Positions 1-12,439 of a stretch of 64,000 nt of DNA are shown piece after piece. The DNA lies in NCBI GenBank assembly GCA_028023455.1, contig JAQFVV010013333.1, positions 1-64,000 of the forward strand, in the 5' to 3' direction. Source of the stretch: Epiperipatus broadwayi. Taxonomy: Eukaryota > Onychophora > Udeonychophora > Euonychophora > Peripatidae. The translations under genes and the position numbers were made by a program. A model generated the notes under the pieces. It saw only the letters and a program-made list of their open reading frames with translations, searched no databases and was not told the DNA's origin. Position 1 is the first letter of the stretch. Each line of letters begins with the position of its first letter.

Positions 1-2325
1 TTTAGTTTAAACACTCGAAGCATCTAAATATAATTTTAAAAATCACAAAATGTGTTATATACATTAATGATTTTCAGTATAATTTAAATATCCATTATCT
101 TAAGATCACCGTTTTCCTCAAAATATTAGAAATTTATGAACAGCTATATATTTTAATAATGTAGGGTTTGATTATTTATAATGCAGCACTAAATTTGATA
201 TTTAAATAAATTTTAAAAGGGATTATGCGATCGTATTATTTCTTAATAGTAAATAACTTAATTATTTCAAATTTTTAGACCTACCACAAATACATTACAT
301 TTGAAGAAATTGAAGGGGTATTTATAGATATTTATATCAACAAACATAGAATGATATAATTCCGGTATTATTACAGGAAAAAATGCAATTTTAAGATTTA
401 CTTAAAATTACTCAATATAAATAAATCAATTACACCGGAAGGATAACTGTTGATATAAAAATTCAAATTAGACAACTCAAAAAGGCCAAAAGAAACAAAA
501 ATTTCTCATTAGATATACCTATTCATACAGTTAGCGATACTCATTAACCCAAGTTAATGGGATTTTTTATTTTTATATTATAATTAACAATAAAGGCATC
601 CATTTACCGTACACTATTGAACCGTCAACTAAATTATGAGGCCGGTATGCAGGAAAAATCCCGAACCTGTTTATAACCAAAATTTCCAAAGCATTCAGAC
701 TGGGGACTTTAACTTATTAGGACATAGACATGGCTACACTGCATTACAAATCATTTCCCACTATGATGCCACATCAAAAATGCCTATTAAATTAAGTGAT
801 TTCTGTGGGATACACTGTAATCACAGCTGTAATTATCACAAATATATATACTTTAGTCAATAATTAATAAGATTGATTATATAAAAATATTAATATCTAG
901 TAAATACTTTATTTCTTGTTCAATATAGAGATTTTTTCATACACAAAATATTTTGCAGAGGGAAAAAACTTCCAGAAGACGTTACTTCGTATAGCTAGAG
1001 AGATCACCGGAGTGAGCAGACGAGTTGGGGTCCCGGCCTATAGGGGCCTACTCATCCAGTCATCCTGTATCTAATTTCTTGGAGCTTTCAGGCTGCTGGA
1101 GGCTTGCATTGGATCCTAAGATCTAGATGCAGTGCTCTCAGATCCAAGGCTCCTCACTGATAAAAGCCACAAGCTCCGAATTAGTCTGGGGATATTGGAT
1201 GAGTAGGCACTAGACAGGGAGTTTTGTGCACAAATCTTAATGCATCCATTGATTACTCTGGCTTGTACTGAGGGTGATTATTATGGAGAGTTTTGCCTCA
1301 TGCAAAATATTTTGTGTATGGAAAACTCATATAGCAGTTGAAGCAAGAAACTCAAAGCTAATTTGCTTTGAATATTAATATTTTTATATATTCAATCTGT
1401 TAATTATTATTTAAGAATATGTGTACATATTGTGATAATTACAGTTGTGACCAATTATTTTGTCCACAGAAATCACTTAATTTAATAAATCCATTTTTTT
1501 GATGGTAATGGCACTCATAATTGGAAATGATTTGTAATGCAGTGAAGCACATTGACTTCTATGTCCATATAATAGTTAAAGTCCTAGTCTGATAAACTTT
1601 TGGAAATTTTTGGTTATAAACAGGTTCAGGATTTTTTTCCCTGCCAGCCCAAATCAATTTAGTTGACAGTTCAATAGTATGCAGTAAATGGATACTTAGC
1701 TATTGTTAATTATAATATAAAAATAAAAATCCCACATTAACTTGGGTTAATGAGTATCATTGTACTGAACTGTATGAATAAGAAGTATATCTTAGTAAAG
1801 GAAATTTTTGTTAACTTCTTTTGGCCTTTGAGTTGTCTAGTATGAATTTAGTTTTTATATCCAACATGTTATCCTTCAGTGTAGTGATTTTATTTATATT
1901 GAGTAATTTTAAGTAAATCTTAAAATTCACATTTTTTCCTGTAATAGTATACACAGATTACTGTAATTACTCTATATTTGTTGATTAAACTATCGAAGTA
2001 CTTCAATTCCTTCAAACCAATTGTAATTGTGGTAAGGTTTCTGTCTAAAAGAATTGAAATAATGGGTTATTTACTATTAAGAAATAACATTTGATCAGAA
2101 TCCTTTTAAATTTATTTAAATATATTCAAATTTAGTGCTACATTATTGAGGTAATCAAGCTCTGCATTATCAAAAGAGATAGCTGTTAATAGAATTTCTA
2201 AGGTATTTTGTGGATAAAAAGTTAGATCCTAAGATTAACGAGCATTTAAAAAATATACTGAAACCATTGGATAGGGATACTTTTGTATTTTTGTGATTTT
2301 TTAAATGAGGATGTTTCGGACTGAA
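1..2325. repeat. Giant imperfect palindrome (foldback element), arms about 0.9 kb
   Basis: The sequence from the window edge to about 940 is repeated in reverse complement from about 1,300 to 2,325. Clear anchor pairs: 550-590 with 1,705-1,750 (the ACTTGGGTTAATG stretch), 630-690 with 1,595-1,660 (AACCTGTTTATAACC against its complement), 365-470 with 1,860-1,950, and 40-60 with 2,290-2,310 (AAAATCACAAAA against TTTTGTGATTTT). The innermost pair, ACACAAAATATTTTGCA near 940-957 against TGCAAAATATTTTGTGT near 1,301-1,317, closes the structure onto a spacer of about 350 bp that belongs to repeat A. A 75-codon frame at 636-863 lies inside the left arm and resembles nothing I recognise. The left arm still pairs at the first bases of the window, so the true boundary may lie outside. 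Class II foldback origin is inference. Confidence 0.85.
960..1320 (+). repeat. Repeat A copy 1 (core of the first palindrome)
   Basis: This GC-richer spacer shares long imperfect identity with 32,190-32,400: GATCCTAAGAT, GCAGTGCTCTCAGATCCAAG, AAAGCCACAAGCT, GGGGATATTGGATGAGTAGG and CATTGATTACTCTGG all occur in the same order. It ends in GAGTTTTGCCTC, a degenerate form of the GCAGAGGCAAAA terminus seen at 31,851. I see no coding potential. It is either the original internal part of the foldback or a separate insertion at its centre. Confidence 0.75.
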
Positions 2326-5300
2326 GCCACTATATTAAATTTTTTAAAGACTGGAATGAGACAATATTTTAGTAACTTTATGTTTTAATGGTATGTTAGA
2401 GCAATCAATGAGATTGCTAGAAACTAGAAAAGTTATAGGAGATCAATAAAAAGCAAGAATAAATAGTGAGAACTATATAAAAATAAGTAAGGAGAAAGAA
2501 ATTCCTTCATCCAAATACTATTAATATTTATTTTTTGTGTAAATTGGCCCAAACTAGATCTTCAGTGATAATTTCTCTTTGTATTCCTGACAAAATTCTT
2601 TCTAAAGTATATACATGCCCACCTGAGATAACCCAGCTTCCAATCCCAAAGAAGTCTGATATGACTTCTTCATTTTTATCTTGTATCCCAAATGTTCTAA
2701 ATGTCAAAGGGATCTATAAAAGAAGAGGATTCATCTGGTAGTATAAAGGTACAAAAGAAATCGTCATGGCAATTGACTTTTTGTCAATCAAAAACTAGGA
2801 AATTGTAAAGGCTACTGTCTATATCAATCATAAATATGTTCTCATCTCTTCATTTTATATTTTTTTGTGTACACCAGTAGATGTTTATATTCTTTATGGA
2901 CACCAGTAGTGATTTTAATCTTTAGTACTAAGGGAAGTTTATAGGTTTAGGCACAGGAAGTGATGTTATTTTGTTCATTGATGGCTTTCCATAAATATAA
3001 TTTATTTGTGAAGTATAGTCCATTTGTTGAAGCTAAGGACTTGAAAACAATGATATGAAACATATAATAAAACCAAAGCATAAGAACAAGAATAACAAAA
3101 ATATAAACAAGAATCTGAATCTGATTATAGCAATCTTTGTGTCATTTGATTTGAGTTACTTTATAACCAAGAGTTGTATAATAAACAGAGATAAATAATT
3201 ATAAATAATAAAATGAGTACTTTCGAATCATTATTTTTATAAAAAATCAGAATTGATTATATGCCTAGCGTATGGGATCTTTAGTATACATTCGATTGAT
3301 AGTTTTAGCACTCATTAGTTGTAACACAAAGATTTATATGAACGTAATTATAAATACCAATTTTTATACTTTTTGAATATAAGTGGATTAGTGTAGGTAG
3401 AATTTAGAAATGCATTACGATAGAGATGAATTCATAAGAGCATGAAGAGAGAAATAAACAAACTAACACTATATGAGCTAAATAAATATAGAATATAAAG
3501 AACACATTATTTTGATGGATTGAATTCATGAGCATAAGTCATGTATAAACAAACAATAGCACACAAATTAGAATTATTAAAAAGAAATTTTTTTCAAAAA
3601 TTAAAAAAAAAAAAATTTTAAACTTAAAGTCATCAGATTGAAGCTCATGTAGGACTCTCGTGTTTGAATAACACCTGAGAAATTTGCAAATCTTGCAGGC
3701 CGAACCATTTTTTTTTTCTTTATCATCATTTAGTAATTTTACAAAAGTTACCAAAAAATAAGAAATACTGTGGACGATTAAAACTATTCACAAAATCCCA
3801 AATTTCAAATCCGCACTTTTTTTGAGGTAAATATTTTCAGAAACCATTCATTAAGTTTTCCCATCTCGTGATTAATTGGGAGTAAAAGCACATTTTTAAC
3901 GTCAGTAAAGAAAGAAAATAGCTATGCTATGTTTGGCACCTTAAGAGTCCCAATAGCATCCATGGAGCCAAGAATTTAAGATATATTGATTTTTGATATT
4001 TTAAAAAAGCGCTTAGTTCGCAAGATAACCAATATTTTATTTCAACTGATTCACGATTTTCATTTCTTCTAATTCCTATGTTTTTTGCTGTTCATAAACT
4101 TTTTTTTTACATCATTTTCTATGATGATAACTATTCAATCAATTCTGTAGACTCATTGGTGACATTATACTGTGTAATGGTGACATCTTCGGTTTATGTT
4201 TGAGAATGTCATTATTAATATTAAAAATATTTCTTTAATCTTTCATTTCCACTCCAAGTCCAATTCTTCACCTGATTGTAATATCCTAATTTTATCAGGA
4301 TCGCTTTAATTTTTGAAACCAAAACTATCGATGTTTATTAGGTGTTCAAAAATAGATTTGATATTACCATCAATATATTTTTTAAGACATCTAAGCCTTC
4401 CCACTATTAGTTAACAATGAAGTTATAGCTATGTTAGTTAATATTTCGTTATAAGAAACTTAGTTGTGATCTCATATATCGATTTTATTTGAGTCATGCT
4501 TCCCCAACTTTTTCCAAGCTTTGAAAGATGATCAATCATTATAAATCTAACCATATTACTAAAAAAAAAAAATTCTTAAATGTTTATATTTACAATAACT
4601 TTATTTTTCAAGAAAAGTTTTGGTTTATAATAATATATAGAAAGAAATCACTTAGGAATTGTTTTGAGAGTGAATAGATTAGAATAAACAATACAACATT
4701 TTAATAGGAAGTTATATGCTGGATAATCATGAATGATTATGTCATCAAAAACAATGTAGATCTACAGATAGTCCAGTGTCTTTGTTAATCACATTTTAGT
4801 AAAGTAGGCTTTGGCATTTTGAACTTTCTTCATCAACATTCAAATCTGCAAATGGTTTTAATCCAGCATGTTTTTTAAATACATATATATAAATGAAAAA
4901 AAATTCTTTTATTCAGTGGAATTTTGCCCTATTTTATATCATTCAATATTTTTTTCTGTTAAGATTGAGTTTTGCATAAAGATTGGTTGATGATTGTCAT
5001 TTTTTTTATCCAGTTTGAAATGATGTCATTTCGTTGAACACACCGCTAAGTCCAATTTAGGTATCGATCATTCATACATGGTTAAAGCTACATTAAGAAA
5101 GAGATTTCAACAAAAGAAAAAAATAGTTAAAAGGATAAGATTTTCATTTTGTAAAGACCATGAAGAATGAAAATCTAAATGATAAATGTAATATTGGTTT
5201 GAACACTAGTTTGAATGAACTTTAAAACCTAAGAAGTTTTTTCCAAACTCAATTTTTGAATAATAATAATATATATATAGATAATATGCAATAAGAATAT

Positions 5301-6850
5301 AACTAATAGTCAAGATATTAAGAAAGTAAATGAAAAATATAATGAAGAATTTATGATAAAACCTGAACCCATCCCATTGAAATTGAAAAGAAATTTGTAG
5401 TAATAAGTAAGTCAATGTTCAGACTATGAATAAATTCAAAATGAAGGTATATTTATTAATAGAGATGAATAATTAGCTTTGTTGGGTTGTGGGAAAATAG
5501 TATTTTTGAAGCGGATATATTTATAGTAATATTTTGACGTCGTTTCTAAAAGAATTTCATAAATCACATTTACATGATGGATTGATTGATGGTGATTAAA
5601 TCAAAAACATATACAAAGATCTACTCATTTCAATATGATCATCATGATGAAGTAAATGTGGGAAGATATTGAAAAATAAAATAATCATTTAAAGATAATG
5701 ATTTAAAATGTATTAGAATGGGAGAGAAATAGTAAAATTGTGATTATGAATTAGGAAAAATCACAAAGTGGTGAAAGATTGGATAATTTTTTTAGATAAA
5801 TAACAGGTAATACATGAACATATTTTTTAAAATTAAAAAAAAATGAGGGGGGATTATCCACGTAAATCTACAAAATTAAATACAATTTGATTTAATATGA
5901 CATTTTAAAAAAATAACAGGAAAACAAAGTGGAGATTATAAATTGAAAGTAGATAGAGAACATTTCCAGTTTTTAAGAAAATAAAAATAAATAGTAATAG
6001 ATTAAATAATAATGCAAATAAGAATTATTCAAGAGAAATTTAGAAGGAGGATAAAGGTGTAAATATAAAGAAGTAAGAGAGAAACATAAATGCTTTAAAC
6101 AATAAGGTAAAAAAGTGTAATAAAATCAATTTATTATATACAGAAGATAAATTTTAAGATGTGAAAAAAATCAACATTTTAGATTGAGATATAGGAATTA
6201 AAAGCAGGGTAGAATTAACTAACATTATATGATAAAACAATTTTGATAGAAATAGGATACAGTAATTGTTAGAAATAATAAATTATTAATAAAAATAAAG
6301 TAAGTATATATTTGATTTTAAAACAAATTTGATATAGAAATAGGAAAAATTAAGAACTGATGAACGTTTCAACAATTTGAGAGAATAATCGGTGTTTGTA
6401 TTATATTTTACAAGATGTGATTCCACTAGAGCAGGAGATTAGCAAACTTTTTAACGTGAACTGATTTCTCCCCCCCCCCCCCCCCAATTAAAGAGCTCCA
6501 AGGAACGGTGAAAAATATATTCATGAAAATATGAATTTCTGTATGGCTATATGGATATTTATTTTGCTAATAGAATTATATTCAAATGAAAATAATTTTC
6601 TTAAAAGTAAATAAAACCAAAAAAATTACTTTGACAAGTTGATTTATTTGCAAATTTTTAATATTTAAATAATCACAATATACAATAATTATTATTTAAA
6701 TACGCATGAAATCAAGAAACAAAATTGTAATGCAAATTTTTTCTCTCCTAGAGTCTTCAAAATATTTATTTACAAACTACAAGAGGAAATAATGTGTTTA
6801 TGTTTATCATATCCATTTGGCTAGAGAACTGCAGTTTATTGATGGCTATA
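2326..6850. other. AT-rich stretch without recognisable genes
   Basis: Short open frames (for example 2,535-2,741 plus and 3,539-3,754 minus) have low-complexity translations with no family motif, and I do not support them as genes. The 5,650-6,350 part is purine-rich on the plus strand. A 16-base run of C sits at 6,470-6,485. Nothing else stands out. Confidence 0.6.
6470..6485 (+). repeat. Poly(C) tract, 16 bases
   Basis: An uninterrupted run of 16 C follows CTGATTTCT and is followed by AATTAAAGAG, in sequence that is otherwise strongly AT-rich. It is one of four such tracts, all with C on the plus strand. Confidence 0.95.
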
Positions 6851-6959
6851 CTAGAAAAAAGATCTAATGCAATGAGGATTTTTAAACAGTAATCTAATTT
6901 GTATCTAATGTGTTTTGAATACTGCAATTATGTTTTTGGAAGAACATTTTTATTTGTAG

Positions 6960-7450
6960 TTTGGTTTAGAAAAGTAGAGGTTTAAGACATAATTGAAGTA
7001 TTTGGAATTAGTGTTGAAATACATATTAAGAAAGAAAAGTTAATATTTGTTTTATTGATTTTGAAAAAGCATTAGATTGAATTGGATTGTTTTTTTTTTT
7101 TGTTATTTTGATGAAGAAATAAATTGAAGGTTTATTAAGAAATTCATGGATGAATAAAAATCTCTTAAGATTAAATAGTCTTATTGAAGATATAGATGTA
7201 GGAGGAGGTTATATATAGGTGAGTTGTTAAATGAATTGTTTTGTTATGGAAGGAATTAACATTGAAGAATGCAGCAGGTATTGGTGAAAATATTTTGATT
7301 TTAGAAATAAAAAGTTGATTGATATCTCTGGAGCAATTAGTTCTTAAGTTCTTGAGTAGAGCAAGATATAATATGGAAGATGAGTCTATATTGAGAGAAC
7401 TTTTTGGCTGATACTAATGATATAAAAACATTTGATTTTAATAAGTTGGA
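6960..7450 (+). pseudogene. Decayed LINE reverse transcriptase fragment
   Basis: Across several frameshifts the plus strand reads ICFIDFEKALD-IELDC near 7,035-7,090, matching the conserved RT block of non-LTR retrotransposons (usually hFIDFEKAFDxVxW). It is followed by KNLLRLNSLIEDIDVGGG-like residues about where the RT block after it would fall. Stops and frame changes occur every few dozen codons, so the piece is dead. No catalytic FADD block, endonuclease or tail can be recognised around it. The clade cannot be given. Assignment rests mainly on one motif, hence moderate confidence. Confidence 0.45.
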
Positions 7451-10400
7451 ATAGTTTTTTTATATATATATTTCATTGAAAATGTGTTGTTTAACTTGCT
7501 CAAAAGTGCACTAGGCAAAAATTGTGAATTCTGATTTAAGTATATCTTATGTACGTTTTTGTGTAGTTATTTTTCATATTACATTTCCTTGAGAAAGTGC
7601 GTACCAAATTTTCAACTTGAAAATGTGTTGCTTTTTTTTTTTGTTACTTTGCCAAAATCAGGATTATAATAGGACTTGCAGTTCTCAAATAGACAATATT
7701 TTCATTATTAAATGATATTTGCATATACGTATATATATTTGTAATTTAAATTGTAGAGAATGTTGACAGGCATGCTGACTCAAAATTGTTGATTTTTAAT
7801 GCTGAATTTGCAGTATTATTTTTACTACCATTAATTTTTATTTTGTAGTTTAAAATTTTTTATGATCGTAGTAACAGTTTCTACGTTAATATCATTACTA
7901 ATAGTATCTGTAGCAAATTTATTAAATGAATAATATTTTATGAAATTGCAGGAATCTTTTAATAGATTTTTCTCTTAGGTTTGTGACATTATCATTATAA
8001 AAAAATTTGTCATATTTGGAAAATGAGTTGAATCAGCCAATTAAGAAAATTTTTTTTAAATAATCAAAACTTCCATTTTTTGCTTAGAAAAATTTGAGTT
8101 CATAAATTTCAGTGAGAAAATATAATACTTTTCCATTTTAAGCCATCTCAATTTCATTTGTTATATCAGTATTGTACAATAAAAAAAAAATTAGAAGTGT
8201 ATATATAATATAAAATTTATCGTTTTTCTAGCTGGATACAAAATGTTTGAAAGGATACTTTAGATTTTTCTGATAATATAATAAAATGATATACAAAATA
8301 AATTTTGAAAATAATTTATTATTTAAAATTGCAACTCTGGCTTTTATTGTTCATAACTAGAACTATATCAGTTTTAATAAAAGCAGAGTAACAAACTATT
8401 CTCAATCATTTTCAGTGCTCGAGCATATTAATTTTTATTTTAAACGTTAATTAAAAGCAATTTACTTGAGAGCATTTTTGTTTCCAAAGTAATATTTTTA
8501 AATATATGTTAAAATATTTAAATTTTTTGCCTTGGCAAAATTGGTAATATTATATATTAAGATTTTACCTGTTGGATCTATTAAAATAAAAGAATTTCTT
8601 TTGCATGAAGAATCAAGAACATCAAACTTACCTTAATTAATCTTTGGAGTTATAACAACTGAAAATAGAGAAATTAAGAAAACTTCATGTGTGAAAAATG
8701 CTGGAAAAGTCTTAAGATACTGTATTTCATAAATATTATTGTTTATCCAGGTTCAAACAAGGATCTTCAGCCGGTGGGCAATCTCGGAATTAAAAGCTGA
8801 AGGTTTTATGTATTTTACTTGCATATCATCTTTTTCCCCATGTAATCAAGCAAATTGGTTAGTGCGTACATTTTAAAGTTAAAATTTTTTGATTAATTGA
8901 ATTCCTTGCTAAAAGATAAAAAAAAAAAATCTGGTCAACTGAATGAAAATTTTGTGGTTAAATCTGTCACTTTGATGCTAATCAAAATTTATTTTCTTAA
9001 AATTGATATTTTTTTAAAATTCCAAAAGCTATCTACATTTCATTATTCTTTATATACCAAATTTTTTATTTTTAGTTTTTGTATTACCATTATATATTTT
9101 GTTAGATAGGATCTATCTTTTTTTCACTGTTAATTTTTTCAAACAGTAATTTATTTAGTTATTTTTTTAAAAGCTTTTTTCATTTTGTTACTTCTGTAAT
9201 TATTTCACGATTTTTTTTTTTGTTTATTTTTGAATTATATTGTGCTTTTCTTTCAACTAGTTTCTGATCTAGAACATTTTCCAGAAAATATACTTTGCTT
9301 TTAATCCTAATTTTGAAGTATTTCTGCTCTCATGTACAATTCTTAATTTTAAATTTTTGCTTTTATTTATTTCTTAAGCCATAAAATTTTCATTTTGATT
9401 GTCATGCTGAATAGTTAGTTGTATATTTACATCTTTTGCAAAAAGCCATTAAAACTTTTAAGCTTATTATTTGCCATATACCTAGTTTTAGTATTGCATT
9501 TTAAGGTTCTTGTTATTTTTATTCTTCTGAATTATGTAAGATTTTAAAATCTCCATTTTCTATTATTGCTTGGTAATATCCAGAAATGTTTTGAAATTGA
9601 AAAATATACATGTAGTATTTTATAATTTAAGAAATTTATATTAAAATTATTGCTATTTTCTGCAAAAGAATTCATAAAAAATAATATGACCTTTCTGGTT
9701 TTTAAATTACATATCATTTTTTATTTAGGTTATCATATGTATTTGTAAAAATTTCGAAATTTAGGAATTAATATGTAGGTTATTTAATAATAATGTTTAA
9801 TATTTAACCTAAGTTTAAGAAAAAAAGAATATTTATTCAGACTGCTTGCGAATAGAGTTGAAAAATTAGCATAGGATTTTATATTTCCTAATTCCTTGGT
9901 GATTTTCATATTGTTTGTAAAGTTAATTAAAAGATTAGAAAATAGCAATTATTGCACTTTTTCCCCAGGACTTTTGTTGAAACATAACGACCATATTGAT
10001 ATTTTATTTTGCATTCGTTATTATTTTTATAATGGATAGTAATTTTTTTTTTGTACAATTATTTAGAATCATTGCCATTAAGTGTATAATTGATTGATGA
10101 ACTAAAATTTATGTATCTTATTGATGTTTGAAAGGCTTATTTATAATATATTTATAAAATTGAGATAACCAATAATAAATGTTATCTCTTGTTCATACTA
10201 TTCTCCAACCTGTCTTGATCATATAATATACATATACCATAATTGAGTTGTAAAGATTAAGTGAAAAGCCATTTATAAAATATCGGTGAAGTTTTCTTAT
10301 TACAAGAATTATATCATTTCAATGAATATGTAATGTGTGTACAATAATTTATAGCAATATTAATAACAAAAAAGTTATGAATATGAATAATAATAAAGAA

Positions 10401-10566
10401 TTGTAAGTTTGTAACTTTATGAAATTTGTGATAAGATTTGTCTTAATAGAATTCAAATTGGTTTATTATAATTTTTTTTATGTAAACTGCACTGAGGAGA
10501 AAAATGGAATTGAAATGATGCTTCATTTAAGCTTATCATTTTTGAAACATATTACTTTTTTTACAA
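7451..10566. other. AT-rich stretch without recognisable genes
   Basis: I find only homopolymer runs and TA-rich low-complexity DNA. The frames at 8,897-9,109 and 10,419-10,655 have compositionally biased translations (F, I, L, K, Y) with no motif; the second runs into the terminal repeat of the hAT that starts at 10,567. Confidence 0.6.
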
Positions 10567-11059
10567 CAAAGCTTCTCAAACTGGGACCCAGGGTTCTTAT
10601 CAAGGGGAGCTGCAAAAATAAATTTCAAATTTTTAAATTAGATGTAGATAATTAAATTTATTTTTATAAGCAGATATATTTTTTAAATTTTAATGTGAAA
10701 ATTTACACATTATGCTAATAGCGCAACCTAATGATCATTCTATTTAACAATTTATATATATCAGCATTATAAATAATAGGAAATATTTTAACTTTTACTG
10801 TGTACTAGTTTTGTCTTTGTAATGAGAATCACCACTATTAATACCTTTGATAATTCTTCATTAAGAATTTAACTAAAGATGAATAAATGACTAATGAAAA
10901 CAATTCCTTTGTAGAGATCAGTCAGCCAAAGGCTGTGAAGACACCAAAAAATCCAAGTTGCAACTGACAGTGTCGCATAATTTAGTAGAACCATTTGCAT
11001 TGTTTCAGCACTATATGGCAAGAGGGAGAAAATATCTTGAAAAATTTAATAAATATACT

Positions 11060-12417
11060 TTTTATAATATCATTTACTTTCTTTATTACTTTTACAATGC
11101 TTCATATAATTATAACCCACTATTGACAATTTCAATTGCTCCTGTAATCTTCACAACTATAACAAACACAATACAAATATATGAATGCCAATATAAATGA
11201 ACATATAATTTTACATTTTCTATACCTCTCTATATACTTATTATCTCTATATATAATATATTTTAACATTTTTTATATTTATCTATCAATACTTCCTATA
11301 ATCATATTTTATTTCATTTATTTTTTATTTTATACTTACTAATTTTTTTTTAAATATTTCATTCTAATGTTAACATTAAATATGTATAATTTTCTTTAAC
11401 CTTTAATATTATTTTTTTTCTTTTCATTACTAATTATTTTAATATATTTTTAAATTATTTTTTAACATATTTTATATCTATCTCTTATTTGTATTTTCAA
11501 AGCTTAACTGTTAACTATTTAAATTTTCCAGTTATACTTAGTAGCTCCTTTCTATTTTTTATACAATTAAATCTATTCTTATTTTTAATCCCTACTAATC
11601 TTATATGTATATATTTTTATTATGTCAAAAAAATTTTCAGGTTCAAATCTTTTTTTAGTACTGGCTTAATACTATTAATATGAATAGCTTTTATTTTGCT
11701 ATCCATTTTAGTATTTGTAAAATAATATTCATATTAAAAATATTAAGTCAGTATTAAATAAGAGATTTGGGCCTAAAAATTTTTTTGACATAGATAAATA
11801 ATAATATTAGTAGAGATTAAAAATAAGAATAGATTTAATTATATAAAAATTAGAAAAAAGAGCCACAAGATACTATAAAAATAAAGATAATATTAGTAAA
11901 GATTAAAAATAATAGATTTAATTATATAAAAAATAGAGTAAGCTACTAAGTATAACTGGAAAATTTAAAAGTTTGAATAGTTAACAGTTAAGCTCTGAAA
12001 ATATAAGTAGAAGGTAGTTATAAAATGTGTTAAAAAATAATAAAAAATAGATTAAAATAATGATAAAAAGACATAATATTATAGGTTAAAAAAAGTTATA
12101 CATATTGAATGGTAATATAAAGTTATGAATATATAATGTTAGAGATAAATATTAAAAAAAAAAACAAATAATAAATAAATGAAATAAAAATAATATATAT
12201 ATATGATTATAGGAAGTATTAATTGATAAATATAAAAAAGGTTAAAATGTGATATATATATAAAGATATATATATAATGTAAAATTATGTCATGTATATT
12301 TATATTCATGTATTTGTATTGTATTTGTTATAGTTCTGAAGATTATTCGGGCAATCGAAAATCCCAATAGAGTTGTAACTATATGAAGCATTGTAAAAGT
12401 AATAAAGTAAATGATAT
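11060..12417. repeat. Palindromic insertion of about 1.36 kb inside the hAT element
   Basis: The left arm 11,060-11,690 is repeated in reverse complement in 11,705-12,417. Anchors: ATATCATTTACTTTCTTTA near 11,070 against TAAAGTAAATGATATTA near 12,402; CACAACTATAACAAACACAA near 11,150 against its complement near 12,320; TAACTGTTAACTATT near 11,505 against its complement near 11,978; and AGTACTGGCTTAATACT near 11,658 against AGTATTAAGCC-like sequence near 11,745. The right arm carries an extra partial duplication (11,795-11,845 repeated at 11,885-11,935). Loop length is only about 20 bp. No coding capacity is evident. It separates the transposase N-terminus from the rest. Confidence 0.85.
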
Positions 12418-12439
12418 TAACATTATATGAATTTGGTGA

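Noticed and set aside
636-863. 75-codon plus-strand frame in the left palindrome arm (MRPVCRKNPEPV...)
   Set aside because: No domain match that I can see, and the paired right arm does not preserve the frame. It is most likely chance within a non-coding repeat.
3539-5415. Short minus-strand frames at 3,539-3,754 and 5,206-5,415
   Set aside because: Phe/Ile/Tyr-rich translations typical of AT-rich non-coding DNA. No motif, and no splice-site context that would make them convincing exons.
8745-8830. B-box-like CCAGGTTCAAACAAGG and nearby GC-richer bases, possible tRNA or SINE
   Set aside because: No A box at the right distance and no fold or tail. One short motif is expected by chance in 64 kb.
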